Assembly: GCF_019393635.1 (NCBI RefSeq)
Contig: NC_057862.1
Location: 680,312,314-680,376,313, forward strand
Reading direction: 5' to 3'
Source: Dromiciops gliroides
Lineage: Eukaryota > Chordata > Mammalia > Microbiotheria > Microbiotheriidae
DNA: 64,000 nucleotides
The translations under genes and the position numbers were made by a program. Of the stretch, positions 11,790 to 22,438 are shown in pieces (the first letter of the stretch is position 1; every line of letters starts with the position of its first letter). The notes beneath the pieces were generated by a model. That model ran no database searches. It was not told where the DNA came from and saw only the letters and a program-made list of their open reading frames with translations.

Positions 11790-11910
11790 AATCCCAGTAG
11801 AATATAAGTTCTTGAAGGTAGGGAATGCTTTGTTTTTGTCCTCACATTCCCAGAGCCTCACATCGTGCCTGGCCCCTAATAGTCACTAAATATCTAATAA
11901 ATGGAAGGTT
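11790..11910 (+). mobile_element. LINE-2 3'-end relic
   Basis: 'aagttcttgaaggtagggaatg' through 'tctaataaatgga' is the L2 3' terminus seen in all therians, in plus orientation. Confidence 0.7.
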
Positions 11911-12490
11911 GTAGGTCTGGATGTTTTCCAGAGGCCCTTCTCCCTTGAAGATTCTGTGGTTTTCTGACCCAAAGATCTAGATATTTAAAATGTTCTTCTG
12001 ATACCTTGGTCTCTGGTCTGAGACTCTTGAAACGAGCCACAGCTGAAAAGCAATTTAAGAAAGAACAAGATGTCTCGGGGAAGCCTGCACTTGGCCAGCC
12101 CCAGCCTCCCTGTCTTTGACTAGCCAGGCAGAAAGCAGATTGGCTTGAACATGAGAAAGGGCTGGTGTCTCTAAGGGTTGGGGTCAAGGTGGGTTGGAGG
12201 AAATTACTCAAGGAAGGCTGGAGGGGACCTTATGGCAGTGATCATCTCAGACTCCTCTGGGAATCAAAAGTCATGTTTTGACGGAAACCAGCCGTGTGTT
12301 TGTTCTTGGCTTAGGTGGTTAGGATTAGGCTGGACTTGAAGAAAAGGGGTGAAAACTGAGTAGCCGGCAGAGCTGCCCTAATAGTGTAATGATCCCTTCA
12401 ATTTGTATGGCCTTGGTTTGCTTGTCACAGTGCCTTCCCACCCACTCTCTTGTTATATCCTGCTAAGCTCCCCCTACAAGAAGTTAGGAG
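11911..12490. other. Repeat-poor spacer
   Basis: No recognisable repeat or gene. Reading frames on the minus strand (to about 105 codons) show no homology that I recognise. Confidence 0.4.
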
Positions 12491-12494
12491 GGAG

Positions 12495-12660
12495 ATAGGA
12501 AAGGACACTGGGCTTGGAGGTTAGAGACTTCAATTCTAGTCCTGTCTCTGATTTTCGATAGATATATGGCCTTGGGCAGGTCATTTAATTTCTTTGGAAC
12601 TCAGTTTACTCATCTGTAAGATGAAGGGTCCTGTGTAGCTCTAAGTCTAGGATGCTCTGG
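12495..12660 (+). mobile_element. Old tRNA-headed SINE relic, target of the next SINE
   Basis: Degenerate 'gacactgggcttggaggttag...gccttgggcaggtcattta...tctgtaagatgaagg' followed by 'gtagctctaagtctaggatgctc', a CR1-like ending. The A-tailed SINE at 12674 is inserted just after it. Confidence 0.6.
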
Positions 12661-12673
12661 GTCTCTAATCTCC

Positions 12674-12817
12674 TTCTTTTTGGTGGGGTAATGGGGGTTA
12701 AGTGACTTGCCCAGGGTCACATAGCTAGTAAGTGTCAAGTGTCTGAGGCTGGATTTGAACTCAGGTCCTCCTGAATCCAGGGCCAGCACTTTATCCACTG
12801 CGCCACCTAGCTGCCCC
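12674..12817 (-). mobile_element. A-tailed tRNA-derived SINE with perfect 17-bp target-site duplication
   Basis: In minus orientation, with the head 'ggggcagctaggtggcgcag' at the right end. Flanked by identical ctgggtctctaatctcc at 12657-12673 and 12818-12834. The perfect duplication marks it as one of the younger insertions here. Confidence 0.95.
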
Positions 12818-12834
12818 CTGGGTCTCTAATCTCC

Positions 12835-13385
12835 AATCTCAATTTCCTTGTCAATGAAACAGGGATGATCATACCTTCCCTGTCTACCTCACAGGGTCCT
12901 GTGAACCAAAACCAATTATCTTAAGTACATGAGACCTGCCTCGCAACTGGATTTATGACACAAAAAAGGTACAGAGTTCCTATATACATGTGCCTTTCTC
13001 TTGTAATAAATCTATTTGCAAGGCATCATGGATTTGTGATATTGTCTTTGGTTAACAGTCCGTATGGGAATTCAGAGAGAAAGCATCTGCTCTGTAAACC
13101 ATAAAGCTTTCTAAGGGTGTAAGGGGTGATGGTCATCATCCATCGCCATTTGACAGATGGAGAAACTGAGACTCAGGGAGGAAAAGCAGCTGACTAAAAG
13201 AGACTCTGTGAGATTTTGGCAGAGCTGAGCCTGGAATCCAATGCTCCCATCTCCTAGTCCAGGCCTTGGGATACAGGAGAGCAGCCACCTGACCCCCTTC
13301 TTCTATTTTGGGTTTTGTGTATACACGATGTCTCTCATGTGGAAGAAGATCTGGTTTAGCTCTGCTTGGTCTCATCTCTGGGGGG
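12835..13385. other. MIR relic and unclassified sequence
   Basis: A MIR core in minus orientation lies at about 13110-13265 ('gccatttgacagatggagaaactgag'). The rest holds no feature that I can support. Confidence 0.5.
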
Positions 13386-13860
13386 TTAGAACTAGGAGCA
13401 GTGGGTGGAAGTTATAGGGCAGAAGGTTTTTAGCTTCATGTCAGGGAAAACTTCCTCATAATTAGAGCTATTTAAAGGTGAAAGAGAGGAAACTTGGCAC
13501 AAGGACTAGAGCAAGGTCAGGAAGTACAGAATTCAACTCCTGTCTTTGACACAGACTATCTGTGTGACCCTGGATAAGTCACCTTTCAGTGCAATAGGCA
13601 ATCCAAAGACTCTAAATACCAGAAAAGAGGCATCATGCCACTGATAGAGGGAATTTCTTCACTGAGAACTTCTCTGATTAATGAAACGACAGGCCCAGTG
13701 CCTATCCTTTTCTAAGAGTAAGAATGGGGGACCTTTGGAGGTGACAGGGGTGACTCTTTACTCGAGGTCTTTAAGCAAAGCTTGGAAAACCCATTACTCA
13801 TTCATCTGTTGTTGAGGGGGTTTATGGGGTAGTTGAGAGAATGTTACATTTGGCCTGACC
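13386..13860 (+). mobile_element. CR1/L3 LINE 3'-region relic
   Basis: 'aactaggagcagtgggtggaag', 'atgtcagggaaaacttcctcat' (13390-13470) and 'ctcgaggtctttaagcaaagc' (13760) are hallmarks of the CR1-clade 3' region in sense orientation. The middle (13485-13735) contains unrelated or strongly diverged sequence with a tRNA-head fragment. Confidence 0.65.
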
Positions 13861-13907
13861 ATGCTAATTCAATTCAACAGACCTTTATTAAAAGTGTCTG
13901 CTATAAG

Positions 13908-14140
13908 AATAGCTGGGTTGCACAGGGGAGAGAGCAATGAGTTCAAATCCAAGCTTAGGTACTTCCTAGGTGTGTGACCCTGGTCAAGTCACTTAACCCT
14001 GTTTGCCTCAGTTCTTTCATCTGTAAAATGATCTGGAGAAAGAAATGGCAAAACACTCTAGTATCTTTGCTAAGAAAATCCCCAAAGGGATTGGGGTTGG
14101 ATGAAGGGTTGGACACAACTGAAAAGACTGAACACCAGCA
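13908..14140 (+). mobile_element. RTE-tailed tRNA SINE
   Basis: Head partly deleted ('agctgggttgcacagg'), then 'gtgtgaccctggtcaagtc', 'tctgtaaaatgatctggag' and the tail 'ggttggacacaactgaaaag'. Plus orientation. Confidence 0.8.
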
Positions 14141-14179
14141 ATTTAAAAAAGAGTGTGTGAACTCTCCCTGTGCCTCTGT

Positions 14180-14294
14180 TTCAGTGAGTCAGTGACTATT
14201 TATGAAATACCCACTATGTGTCAGGTCCTGTGCTAAGTGGCGGGAGGACAAAGGTCAATAGCATGACCTATCTCATAAGGAGAGAGAGAGAGAA

Positions 14295-14325
<31 letters not shown>

Positions 14326-14330
14326 CAGAG

Positions 14331-14364
<34 letters not shown>

Positions 14365-14720
14365 AGAGACACAGAGACACAGAGAGAGAATAAGTAATTG
14401 AGGCAGACACCAGTTGGGTTTTGAGCCTGAATGACTGAGAAGATGGTGGTGACTGGGACGTAATAGGGAACTTTGGAGGAGGAAAGGGTTTTGGGGAGAT
14501 GACAATGGGCTCAACTTTGGACACATCGAGTCTAAGATGCCTACTGGCCATTTGGTTTGAAATGTTCAATAGGCCCTTGGAGATAGGAGAGGAGCTCAGC
14601 AGAGAGGTCAGGGCTCGATAGTTGACATTTGAGAATCTTCTGCATAGAGATGATAATTGTACCTCTCAGTATATGTCTGAGGCAGAATTTGAACTCAGGT
14701 CTTCTTGACTCTATGCCCAG
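14180..14720 (-). mobile_element. LINE-2 relic with internal GA/CA microsatellite
   Basis: 3'-end words at 14185-14270 and ORF2-derived sequence at 14420-14650. The complement contains a degenerate 'MASRHLRLDVSK', compare the L2 'MSRRHLKLNMSK' block. A GA/GACAGA/(CA)n tract (14279-14388) separates the two parts. A MIR-like end follows at 14670-14740. Confidence 0.7.
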
Positions 14721-14744
14721 CCAGTGCCCTGTCCTCTGTGCCTC

Positions 14745-15310
14745 CTATGAAATGGGCATAAAAGCATTCAGAAAACCATCCACAGGGCTAGACGGGTGAG
14801 GTCTTGTTGTCACTCTCATGTTCTGCCACTATTATTCCTGGCTGAAGCAGAGGAGCAGCTCCAGGGGAAGCAAAGACAGCCTTTGAGATTTAGAGGGGGA
14901 GGCCGGAGCCCTCTACCTCAGCCCAGCTGTATTTCTAGGGATTAGGGGCACATTCCTGCGTTTTCCTGCTTCGCCGATCTGGTCTGTGTCTCAAGAGCCG
15001 ACGAGGCCAAGAAAGGAAACAGGTGGAAAGCATATGGGCCCGGCCCAGGGGTCAGGAGGCAGGTGTTCCCTTCGGGTGGTGTCAATGACAGAATTGCTGA
15101 GATGTCAGGCCTCTGGGAGAGGGAGCAGGCTTGGGCTGCTATTTCAATGTGCAGAAGGCAACTACTGGGATGCAGCACAGGAGATGGAAAAAAACGGAAA
15201 ATGCCCTTAACCCGTCCTGAGTGAGCTGGAGTTATACTGGAAAGGGACCAAGTGTTATGCAAATACCATGTCTATTTCTGGAAGACCCTTAATAGAATTC
15301 CAGATTATGA
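14745..15310. other. Repeat-free island with octamer motif
   Basis: This GC-richer single-copy stretch contains scattered CpG and a perfect POU octamer ATGCAAAT at 15257-15264. No convincing ORF. Candidate conserved noncoding element; conservation cannot be tested here. Confidence 0.35.
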
Positions 15311-15935
15311 AAACTGGAAGGGTCCTCTCAGGGCCTCAGTTTCCCAATCTATAATATTAATACTAATAACAACAGTATGACTACAATAATGTCTGGCCTT
15401 TGTCTCAGCACATAGTAGGTGCTTAATAAATGCTTATTTAATTGAATTTAATATGACACTCTGAGAATGGATAGAGGGACCGCTGGCTTCCTTTCCATAG
15501 GGAAACCTGGATTTGGGTCCTATCTCTGACACATATTGGCTTTGTGACCTTGGGCAAGTCACCTTTCCCCCAGGAGCCCAAACAATTCTGCAAAACTAAA
15601 TTTCAGAGCAGGTACCTATTTATAATGGTGTAAAAATGAAATCAAAAGTCTGGTTCAACGTACAGTGTCTCTTTGGGGGATCCTATGTGTGCACACAAAT
15701 TGTATGCATATAGCCCTTTCAGGTTGTAAAGTACTTTGCAAATGTCTCATTTGGCCCCTGTGAGTTAGAAACTATGGGTATATTATTCCCATTTTGCAAA
15801 TAGAAAAACTGAGGCTGACAAGTTAAAGAGAAGGTTCTGTTACAAGAGTCAGGGAGCCAAACCCAGGACCCTAGTGATTCCTATACCATTTCCACACCAT
15901 CACAGGCTTCTCTGAGAAAGAGGGGGCTGGACTCC
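15311..15935. other. L2, SINE-head and MIR fragments
   Basis: L2 3' tail in plus orientation at 15395-15455 ('cacatagtaggtgcttaataaatg'). A tRNA-headed SINE fragment in plus orientation lies at 15465-15580 and a MIR core in minus orientation at 15705-15890. Confidence 0.6.
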
Positions 15936-15939
15936 ATCA

Positions 15940-16400
15940 GGCCTTATTAACCTGGGGTGAATGGATTCCCAAGAGATCTATGAAGAGATTTCAGGGGGTC
16001 TGCGAACTTGGAAAGGGGAAAAAATGACATCTTTGTTTTCACAAGCCTTGGCTTGAAATTTTTCATTTCCTTCAATTATGGATGGAGGCAACAAACCCCA
16101 GTAGTATTAGCAGGACCTGTGACTCTGTGACCCATAGAAATCACACAACTTCTCATATCATGTTACTCTTGTTGCTGAGCTCTCTAAACATCACGTATGT
16201 TCATCATATTCAAAATAACTCTACTTATTAGACCTACTATGTATATATTACTATATAATTTAAAAATATTTGGGTAACCATTTTAATATAATTGATTTCT
16301 TTTGTAATCCTATGCATTTTATTTAATGCATTTAAAAAGAAAATTTTTCTGGGAAGGACCAGTTATCCACAAAAAAAAAAAAAAATTAAGGATCCTTTGA
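15940..16400 (+). mobile_element. Interspersed repeat, probable DNA-transposon fossil (unnamed)
   Basis: Starts near 'ggggtgaatggattcccaag' with 'cagggggtctgcgaacttgg' and ends near 'ttatttaatgcatttaaaaag'. Its 3' half recurs at 23755-24025 ('atattttggtaactatttcaatata...tttgtaatcc'). I recognise a family shared with eutherians but cannot name it with confidence. Confidence 0.5.
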
Positions 16401-16439
16401 CTGGATGAAGTGTTATTTTCCCCAGAGCCATCAATTTTC

Positions 16440-16620
16440 CCTTGATTATTTGAGCAAGTGACCACAGATTTAGAGCTGAACAGAACTTTAGAAATCACCT
16501 CCCAATTTATTGATACAATCATCTCATTTTATAGATTGGGAAATTGAGGTGCAGGGAATGGAAGTGATTTGCCCAAGGTCACATAGTAAGTAGCAAAGCT
16601 TGCAAGACTTCCTGATAAGT
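16440..16620 (-). mobile_element. MIR relic
   Basis: 'cagaactttagaaatcacct' followed by 'cattttatagattgggaaattgagg' and 'gcccaaggtcacatagtaag' gives a MIR-type core in minus orientation. Confidence 0.65.
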
Positions 16621-16744
16621 GACCCAATACAAATCCAGTATCACAGGCAAACTAGGGGAAACTGAGGTTTATCATTAATCAAAATACAGCGTCAAAACAA
16701 CTAGGTTTAATTGCAAATGAGGTGTACAGGGGAGAAAATCTCTA

Positions 16745-17130
16745 TGGATGTATACATATAAGTAGACATGTATATGTATTTCTATACAGATATACAAGTA
16801 GAATATACATATGTTTATATATGTATAAATATATGTTATATACACATATGTAGAAATATTTTATACACATACATATACATATGTGTGCATACATGTGTGT
16901 ATATAAGTATTCTCTATATGGCTCTCTATATACATACTATATATAGGTATAGGTGTATATATAGTAGGCATATATACTATATATAGTAGGTATATATACA
17001 TATACACTATACAGGAAATATGTGTTTATATACATGTATACATATACACATATACATACATACACATACAAACACATACACACATATATACCTACACATA
17101 CACACATATACCTACACACACATATATACA
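16745..17130. repeat. AT-rich (TATACA)n-like low-complexity tract
   Basis: About 385 bases of mixed TATATACA, TATGTA and CACATA units. The Tyr/Ile/Cys-rich frames on both strands are artefacts of the repeat. Confidence 0.92.
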
Positions 17131-17159
17131 TGGATCTTGTAAATTACATCTTATTTACA

Positions 17160-17370
17160 GGCAGTTAAGTAGTGTAGCGGGTGGATAGAGGGCTAGACCA
17201 GGAATCAGGAAGACCCGAATTAAAATTTGGTCTCAGAAACTTACTAGATGTGTGACCCTGGGTAAGTCATTTAACTTTCATTTGCTTCAGTTTCTTCCTC
17301 ACTAAAGTGAGGAGGTTGGATTATATGACTAAGGTCCCTTTAAGCTCTGAAGCTATGGTCCTGTGATCCT
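17160..17370 (+). mobile_element. tRNA-headed SINE with CR1-like tail
   Basis: tRNA-like head ('ggcagttaagtagtgtagcg'), B-box-like region, 'gtgtgaccctgggtaagtc', then 'gaggaggttggattatatgactaaggtcccttt', the ending of CR1/L3 elements. A MIR-like plus-strand fragment follows (17375-17525). Confidence 0.75.
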
Positions 17371-17719
17371 TTGGACTTGGAATCCAAAGACCTAGATTTT
17401 ACATTTCAGTTGCTGTGTGACCCTGGGCAAATCACTTCACCCCTCATTTTATATGAGAATAATAATCGTATTTGTATCATTTTCCTCCCAGGAATGCTGT
17501 TATTAAAGTGCTTATGAACCATTCAGTGAGTTCTATTTATTTCAGACCAATCTGCAATGGGTAATAATTAGTCATTGTTGAGATCACAGAATACAGCAGG
17601 ACCTGAGAATTCATCTAGCCCAAAGCCCTATTTAAGAGAGGAAGAAGAAACTGAGGCCCAGATTTGTCTCAGATCACACAGGTAGTCAGTAGCAAAATAG
17701 CAAATGGGTCCTTTGACTA

Positions 17720-17862
17720 CTTTTTTTGTGAGGCAATTGGGGTTAAGTGACTTGCCCAGGGTCACACAGCTAGTAAGGGTCAAGTGCCTAAGGCCCCATT
17801 TGAACTCAGGTCCTCCTGATTCCAGGGCTGGTGCTCTATCCACTGCACCACCTAGTTGCCAC
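17720..17862 (-). mobile_element. A-tailed tRNA-derived SINE (WSINE1-like)
   Basis: Minus orientation, 'gtgaggcaattggggttaag' tail variant. Target-site duplication 'gtcctttgact' at about 17708-17718 and 17864-17874. Inserted beside a MIR relic (17590-17705). Confidence 0.92.
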
Positions 17863-17899
17863 AGTCCTTTGACTTCTAAACCACATCTCTTTTTAAGGA

Positions 17900-18384
17900 A
17901 ATACCCATTAGCTCCTATTTTTTTCAATTGAGTAGCTAATTACTCAACCAAGAAGCCAAGGAGTGCTAAGAAAGGAAACTGAAATACGTTCACCCACAAG
18001 TTTAGAGAAAATTCCTTTACAAAACTGATAACCATGGCTTTGTCGATGTGAATTCCTATTACTGGGTCCCATCCCATTGGTATTTTAAATTTTAGCGCTC
18101 CGCACTTAGGATTTCTACCTGGAGTTGTTTTTGTAAGTCAGGATGGGTGAGAACTGAGGCTCACCAGGAGCCAATTTCTAGAGGATTCACAGAATTACAT
18201 GATTTAAGATCTTGAAGGCATCTCTCCTGCCTTCAAGTCTGACTTTTACCTGGAAAAACAACAACCCAGATAATAAATACTCCCAACAATTGGTTGTAAT
18301 CCTATAGTTCCAGTGGACAGAGCCCTGGTTCTGCGTTCAGAGGATGGGGGTTTAGATCCCACTTTAGACACTTATTACCTCCTT
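17900..18384. other. Unclassified spacer
   Basis: A SINE-head fragment lies at 18310-18385. I see nothing else supportable. Confidence 0.4.
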
Positions 18385-18965
18385 CAGAAAGTGGGCTTGG
18401 AGCCAAGACTCGAAGGAAGCAGGGAATCCAAGAGGCTGAGGAGGTAAGAAAGGAGAATGTTTTAGGCATGGTTGACAGCCAGAGAAAGTCACCCAGCTGG
18501 GAGACGGTAGGCTGGAGTCTTAGAAATCCAGGGAAGAAGACTGGAAAGATTGGAAGGCACCAGGTTGGGAAGAGCTTTGAGTATCAAACTGGAGTTTTTA
18601 TTTGATCCTAAAAGTGATAGAGAGCCCCTGGAGTTTACTGAGTAGTGATGGGAAGGTGGGGGTGGGGTGGGCAAGGGGAGTGCCCCGGTTCTATGCTTTT
18701 AAAAAATCAGCTCAGTGGAGGAAGGTTTGGAGTTGGGCAGAGACTAGAGTGAGGGAGACCAGTTAGGAGATCATTGCAAGAATCCAGGAGAAAGTTGATG
18801 AGGGTCTGCACCAGGTAAATGCAAAGAGAGACACACACCTGAGATATTGTGAAGGTAGAAGCAACAAGAATAGATAATAGACATGTGAGTTGGGTGTGAG
18901 AGGAATTGAAAATTTCACTGAAATTAAGAGGTGACTGGGTGACTGGGAGGATGGTGGAGCCCTCT
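18385..18965 (-). mobile_element. LINE-2 relic, minus orientation (left arm of an inverted pair)
   Basis: 'ttgatcctaaaagtgatagagagcc' and 'gtgactgggtgactgggaggatgg' match the antisense L2 ORF2 order seen at 10037-11140. It abuts a second L2 copy in the opposite orientation. Confidence 0.7.
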
Positions 18966-18984
18966 TTCCCTGTCCATCTTCTGA

Positions 18985-19680
18985 ATTAATTGGTGAGAGT
19001 TTTCTCCTCCTCCTGCTCTGGATTTTCCTGTAAAATTTTAGTACCTGCCTTTCCTCCCCTCCCACAGGCTTCTCAGCCATGTCTCTAATCTTATCACTCA
19101 ATTGAAAATGCTCTCCCCAAGGTTACCAACCATCTCCTAACAGTTAACACCTTTCCTTAGGTTTCCTTCTGGGCTTTTGTTACATTCCTCTGACAAGGTT
19201 CTATGCCTGCTCCTTTGACCTCTTCATCTCCATCTCTGCCTTTGCTAAGTTATCATGTATGTCCTGCCTACTTTGCCTTGGTGTCCTCCAGGACTCTGTC
19301 CTGGTTCCTCTTTTTTCTCTGTCTTGGCCAACTCATCAGTTCTCATGGGTTCAAATGACTTCCAGATCAATACATCTGGTCTTGATATAGCTCTCTCTTG
19401 AGTTTCAATCCTGTATTACCAACTACCTTCTGAACCTCTCCACTTGGATGTCCCAGAGGCATCTCAAACTTAACATAGTCAGAGCTGCACTCATTATTTC
19501 ACCCCACCCTTCCACTTTGTAAATCCAATGTCATCCTAATTCCTTAACCCATAAACCCAGACTGTTACCAAGTCCCATTGAATCTATCTGCACAACACTT
19601 CTCATATGCCTCCTTTGGTAAAACATTATCCTAACCTTTCCCTTTCTTCAAGTTAGGTCAGTTTTTCCTTAAAGGGTATT
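18985..19680 (+). mobile_element. LINE-2 ORF2 relic, plus orientation (right arm of an inverted pair)
   Basis: 'caaggttaccaaccatctcc', 'gtcctccaggactctgtcctgg' (the PQGSVLGP block, broken) and 'ggcatctcaaacttaacat' follow the L2 reverse-transcriptase order in sense orientation. Not translatable. Confidence 0.75.
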
Positions 19681-19730
19681 AAGCCATTACTCAAAACTTG
19701 GTTTGCCCAGGGGACTAAAGGCTGACTTTT

Positions 19731-19872
19731 TTGTTTTTGTGGGGCAATGAGGGTTAAGTGACTTGCCCAGGGTCACACAGCTAGTAAGTGTAAAGTGTCT
19801 GAGGCCGGATTTGAACTCAGGTCCTCCTGAATCCAGGGCTGGTGCTTTATCCACTGTGCCATCTAGCTGCCC
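19731..19872 (-). mobile_element. A-tailed tRNA-derived SINE ('attgcccc' variant)
   Basis: Minus orientation. The tail variant reads 'gtggggcaatgagggtt' on the plus strand. Target-site duplication 'ctaaaggctgactttt' (19715-19730) against 'ctaaaggatgactttt' (19873-19888), one mismatch. Confidence 0.93.
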
Positions 19873-19888
19873 CTAAAGGATGACTTTT

Positions 19889-21496
19889 AAAATAAATTCC
19901 TCATAAGGAGGAGTTCTGAGGCTTAGCTTTTGGATAACAACGGATACCTTGACTTAGCTGAATTGACTTGTGGGGTCCTCAGTGCCTATTCTTGTTGAAT
20001 AGCTTCTTCTCCTGCTATGTCTAAGCAAATCTCTTTTTGTTAACTGTTAAATGGCTTACTTGTGTCTCATTTTGTTCCAGTGTTGAACCTCAACTATTGA
20101 GAGCTGGCCTGAATCAGAACATCCCAGAAAAGTTGGCATATTCCTGCAGGATGGGACCATTATGAGCTGGTTGAAGTGGGGGATGAGGCAGTACAGAGGA
20201 AGGTGAACCCAAATTGGAGTTCATGCCTCCAGTGGTAGTTTTGATGATGTCTCCAGAAATGGTGAGGTCCATACCCTTCTAGCCCCACCCCCAGGAGATG
20301 ACCATTCAGTAAGAAGAAAACCATGTGAGCATGCTTAAGAATTGTACTTGAAGGGTAATTGTGGTCAGCTGTGTCTTAGGCCCTTTAACTTTGTTGGCCC
20401 TTCCAGCCTAGCATTTAAGCTTCTTTTAAGTTCTACTGGGGAATCTCTTCAGAACTCAGTTTACCTCCCAAGTAGGATTGATTTTGGGGGTGATGGGAAA
20501 AGATTTTCCTCTTCATTACAAAAGGACAAATTCAGAAGAACTAGTTTTGCTCAATCCTTACTTAGAATGAATGCCTTTGTATTACCGATCATCATCATCA
20601 CCCAATTGCCTTGGTGGGGGGGAGACCTCCTGAACCCCCTCCCCACAAAGTCTTTGGCTTTGAATGGCTTTTGGGAAACGTCTATGCAACTGAACCAACA
20701 CCCTCAGAGCTCCAATTGAACATGCCGTGGGGCCAGCCATTGAGGGGTGGCATGGGAGGACTCAACAGTGCAAACCAAGACAGATCCCTGGGATGTTGGG
20801 GCTGTCTAACAACTGTGGTGAAGAAACCATAGGAGTGTTTTGTTTCTTTTAAATGTGGAATGGGAGAGACCCTCCACAATTTTGCCACATGGATTTTGTT
20901 GTGATTCTTTGGTGGAAGTTATTGAGAGAGAAAATTGAAAGGATGGTGCTAATTCTCTCCAGAAGCCAAGAGACATTTCTAGAATTGGGATTATGGACAG
21001 TTATGCCAACTGTGCCCCATTTTAATTAGCTGAGCACAGGCAGAGGTGCTACATCATTAAAAAATGTTTTCATGCTCCTCCATGAACTCTAATTCTTTCT
21101 CAATGGAGTTTCAGCTGAGGGGCTCTTGGAGAGCACAGAACTCAGGCCCAACAAGTATTTCCCCAGGACCGGATTCTATTTGTACATAGATCTTCCAGAG
21201 TATTAGGGCTGCTGGGAGCACCTTTGGTAACCAAGCCGACTTCCGACTTCCACAGACATTTCATAGGCACCCATGGGCCATCACTTGCTGAGTTTCCCTA
21301 GCACTGAACATTCCACTCTCCTTCAGACCTTGAAAGTGAAGCCACGCACATCCATATGCCTGGAACCCTTAACTGTCATCACATACAAGCACACACCACT
21401 TTTACCTGGACAGGCATTTAATAGTGTCAAATTTTTGTTTTTATGCCTGTCTCCTACTAAAAAACCCCAAACAGATCAGAGAAATTATTTTCATAA
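19889..21496. other. Unclassified 1.6-kb stretch
   Basis: No SINE, LINE or MIR recognised. An open frame at 20342-20719 (125 codons, plus) has no domain or homology that I recognise and no splice or promoter context, so I do not call it a gene. The stretch could be diverged retroviral-element interior, given the LTR-like sequence beside it, or simply single-copy DNA. Confidence 0.35.
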
Positions 21497-22075
21497 TGTC
21501 TCCTACAGGAAAAATCAGATCAGAGACAGACAGGAAAAACATAGTACCAGTTTATTTGTCCCAAGAACAATCAAGCATGAATCATATGGAGGCCCCTTCC
21601 AAAGAAAGAGCTCAAAGATTCCCTCTTTCTGAGGGTGTATAAGGTTTCTTTGCTCACTGGTTACAGGGTGTTATCAGTTTCATTAGCACAATACAAACCA
21701 ACCTAAAAGTAAATACTATGACAAGAATGAACATAATGCAAATCAGCTTAACAATTTCAGTTATAACAAGTATGTAGGAAATATCAATCAGTTTGATAGT
21801 TCAATTTAACAGAAACACTATGATAAGATTATATGATTCCCAAAAAGGGTTTGGCAAGGAGGAGGATGCCCAGATATTTTTACAAGATAAGGACTTACTA
21901 TCCTGGGGAAAGAAGTCAGCAGAGAGGGACTTATCTGCCAGCTACCTGGGTTCAGTTTGAAGTGCAGTCAGAGGGCATTTTGTTCCTATTAATCCAGGGT
22001 TTCATAAAATACTTTTGGATAATAAGGCAGCTCCGTCCAATCCATCGCATGCAAGTTCATGCTAACCGGTTATAA
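21497..22075 (-). mobile_element. Candidate solo LTR of an old endogenous retrovirus-like element
   Basis: Read on the complement it has LTR organisation: an AT-rich U3-like part, a TATA-like CCTTATACAC (21637-21643) and AATAAA (21551-21556). Then comes a T/C-rich U5-like stretch ending GGAGACA at 21497. No retroviral coding sequence or primer-binding site is evident and I could not find a target-site duplication. Identification is by architecture only. Confidence 0.45.
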
Positions 22076-22259
22076 GTGATGGTTGGAAGAATCAGTCAGA
22101 GGCAAGGCAGAGGCCAAGAGTGGGGCTGATCTTATGAGGGTGTAGTGAGACCACCTTTCTCTGCATAGGTCATAGATCTAGAGATGGTGGGGCTTTTGGA
22201 GCCATTGGGTCCAACACCTTCATTTAAACATTTTTTATCATCAATAATGACAGCCAGTG

Positions 22260-22428
22260 TTTTTTTGGTTTTTGTTTGTTTGTTTGTTTTTGCGGGACAA
22301 TGAGGGTTAAGTGACTTGCCCAGGGTCACACAGCTAGTAAGTGTCAAGTGTCTGAAGCCATATTTGAACTCAGGTCCTCCTGAATCCAGAGCTGGTGCTC
22401 TACCCACTGCACCACCCAGCTGCCCCCA
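22260..22428 (-). mobile_element. A-tailed tRNA-derived SINE ('attgcccc'-like variant)
   Basis: Minus orientation, long T-rich end with TTTG repeats ('tttgtttgtttgttttt'). Target-site duplication acagccagtg (22250-22259 and 22429-22438), perfect. Confidence 0.94.
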
Positions 22429-22438
22429 ACAGCCAGTG

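Noticed and set aside
11272..11861. Lys-Glu-Gly-Arg and Phe-Leu-Pro-Ser repeat proteins
   Set aside because: Artefacts of the (TTCC)n and (CT)n microsatellite.
20342..20719. 125-codon plus-strand frame as a gene
   Set aside because: No domain, signal peptide or homology recognised, no supporting promoter or splice context, and it lies in a region that may be decayed mobile DNA.
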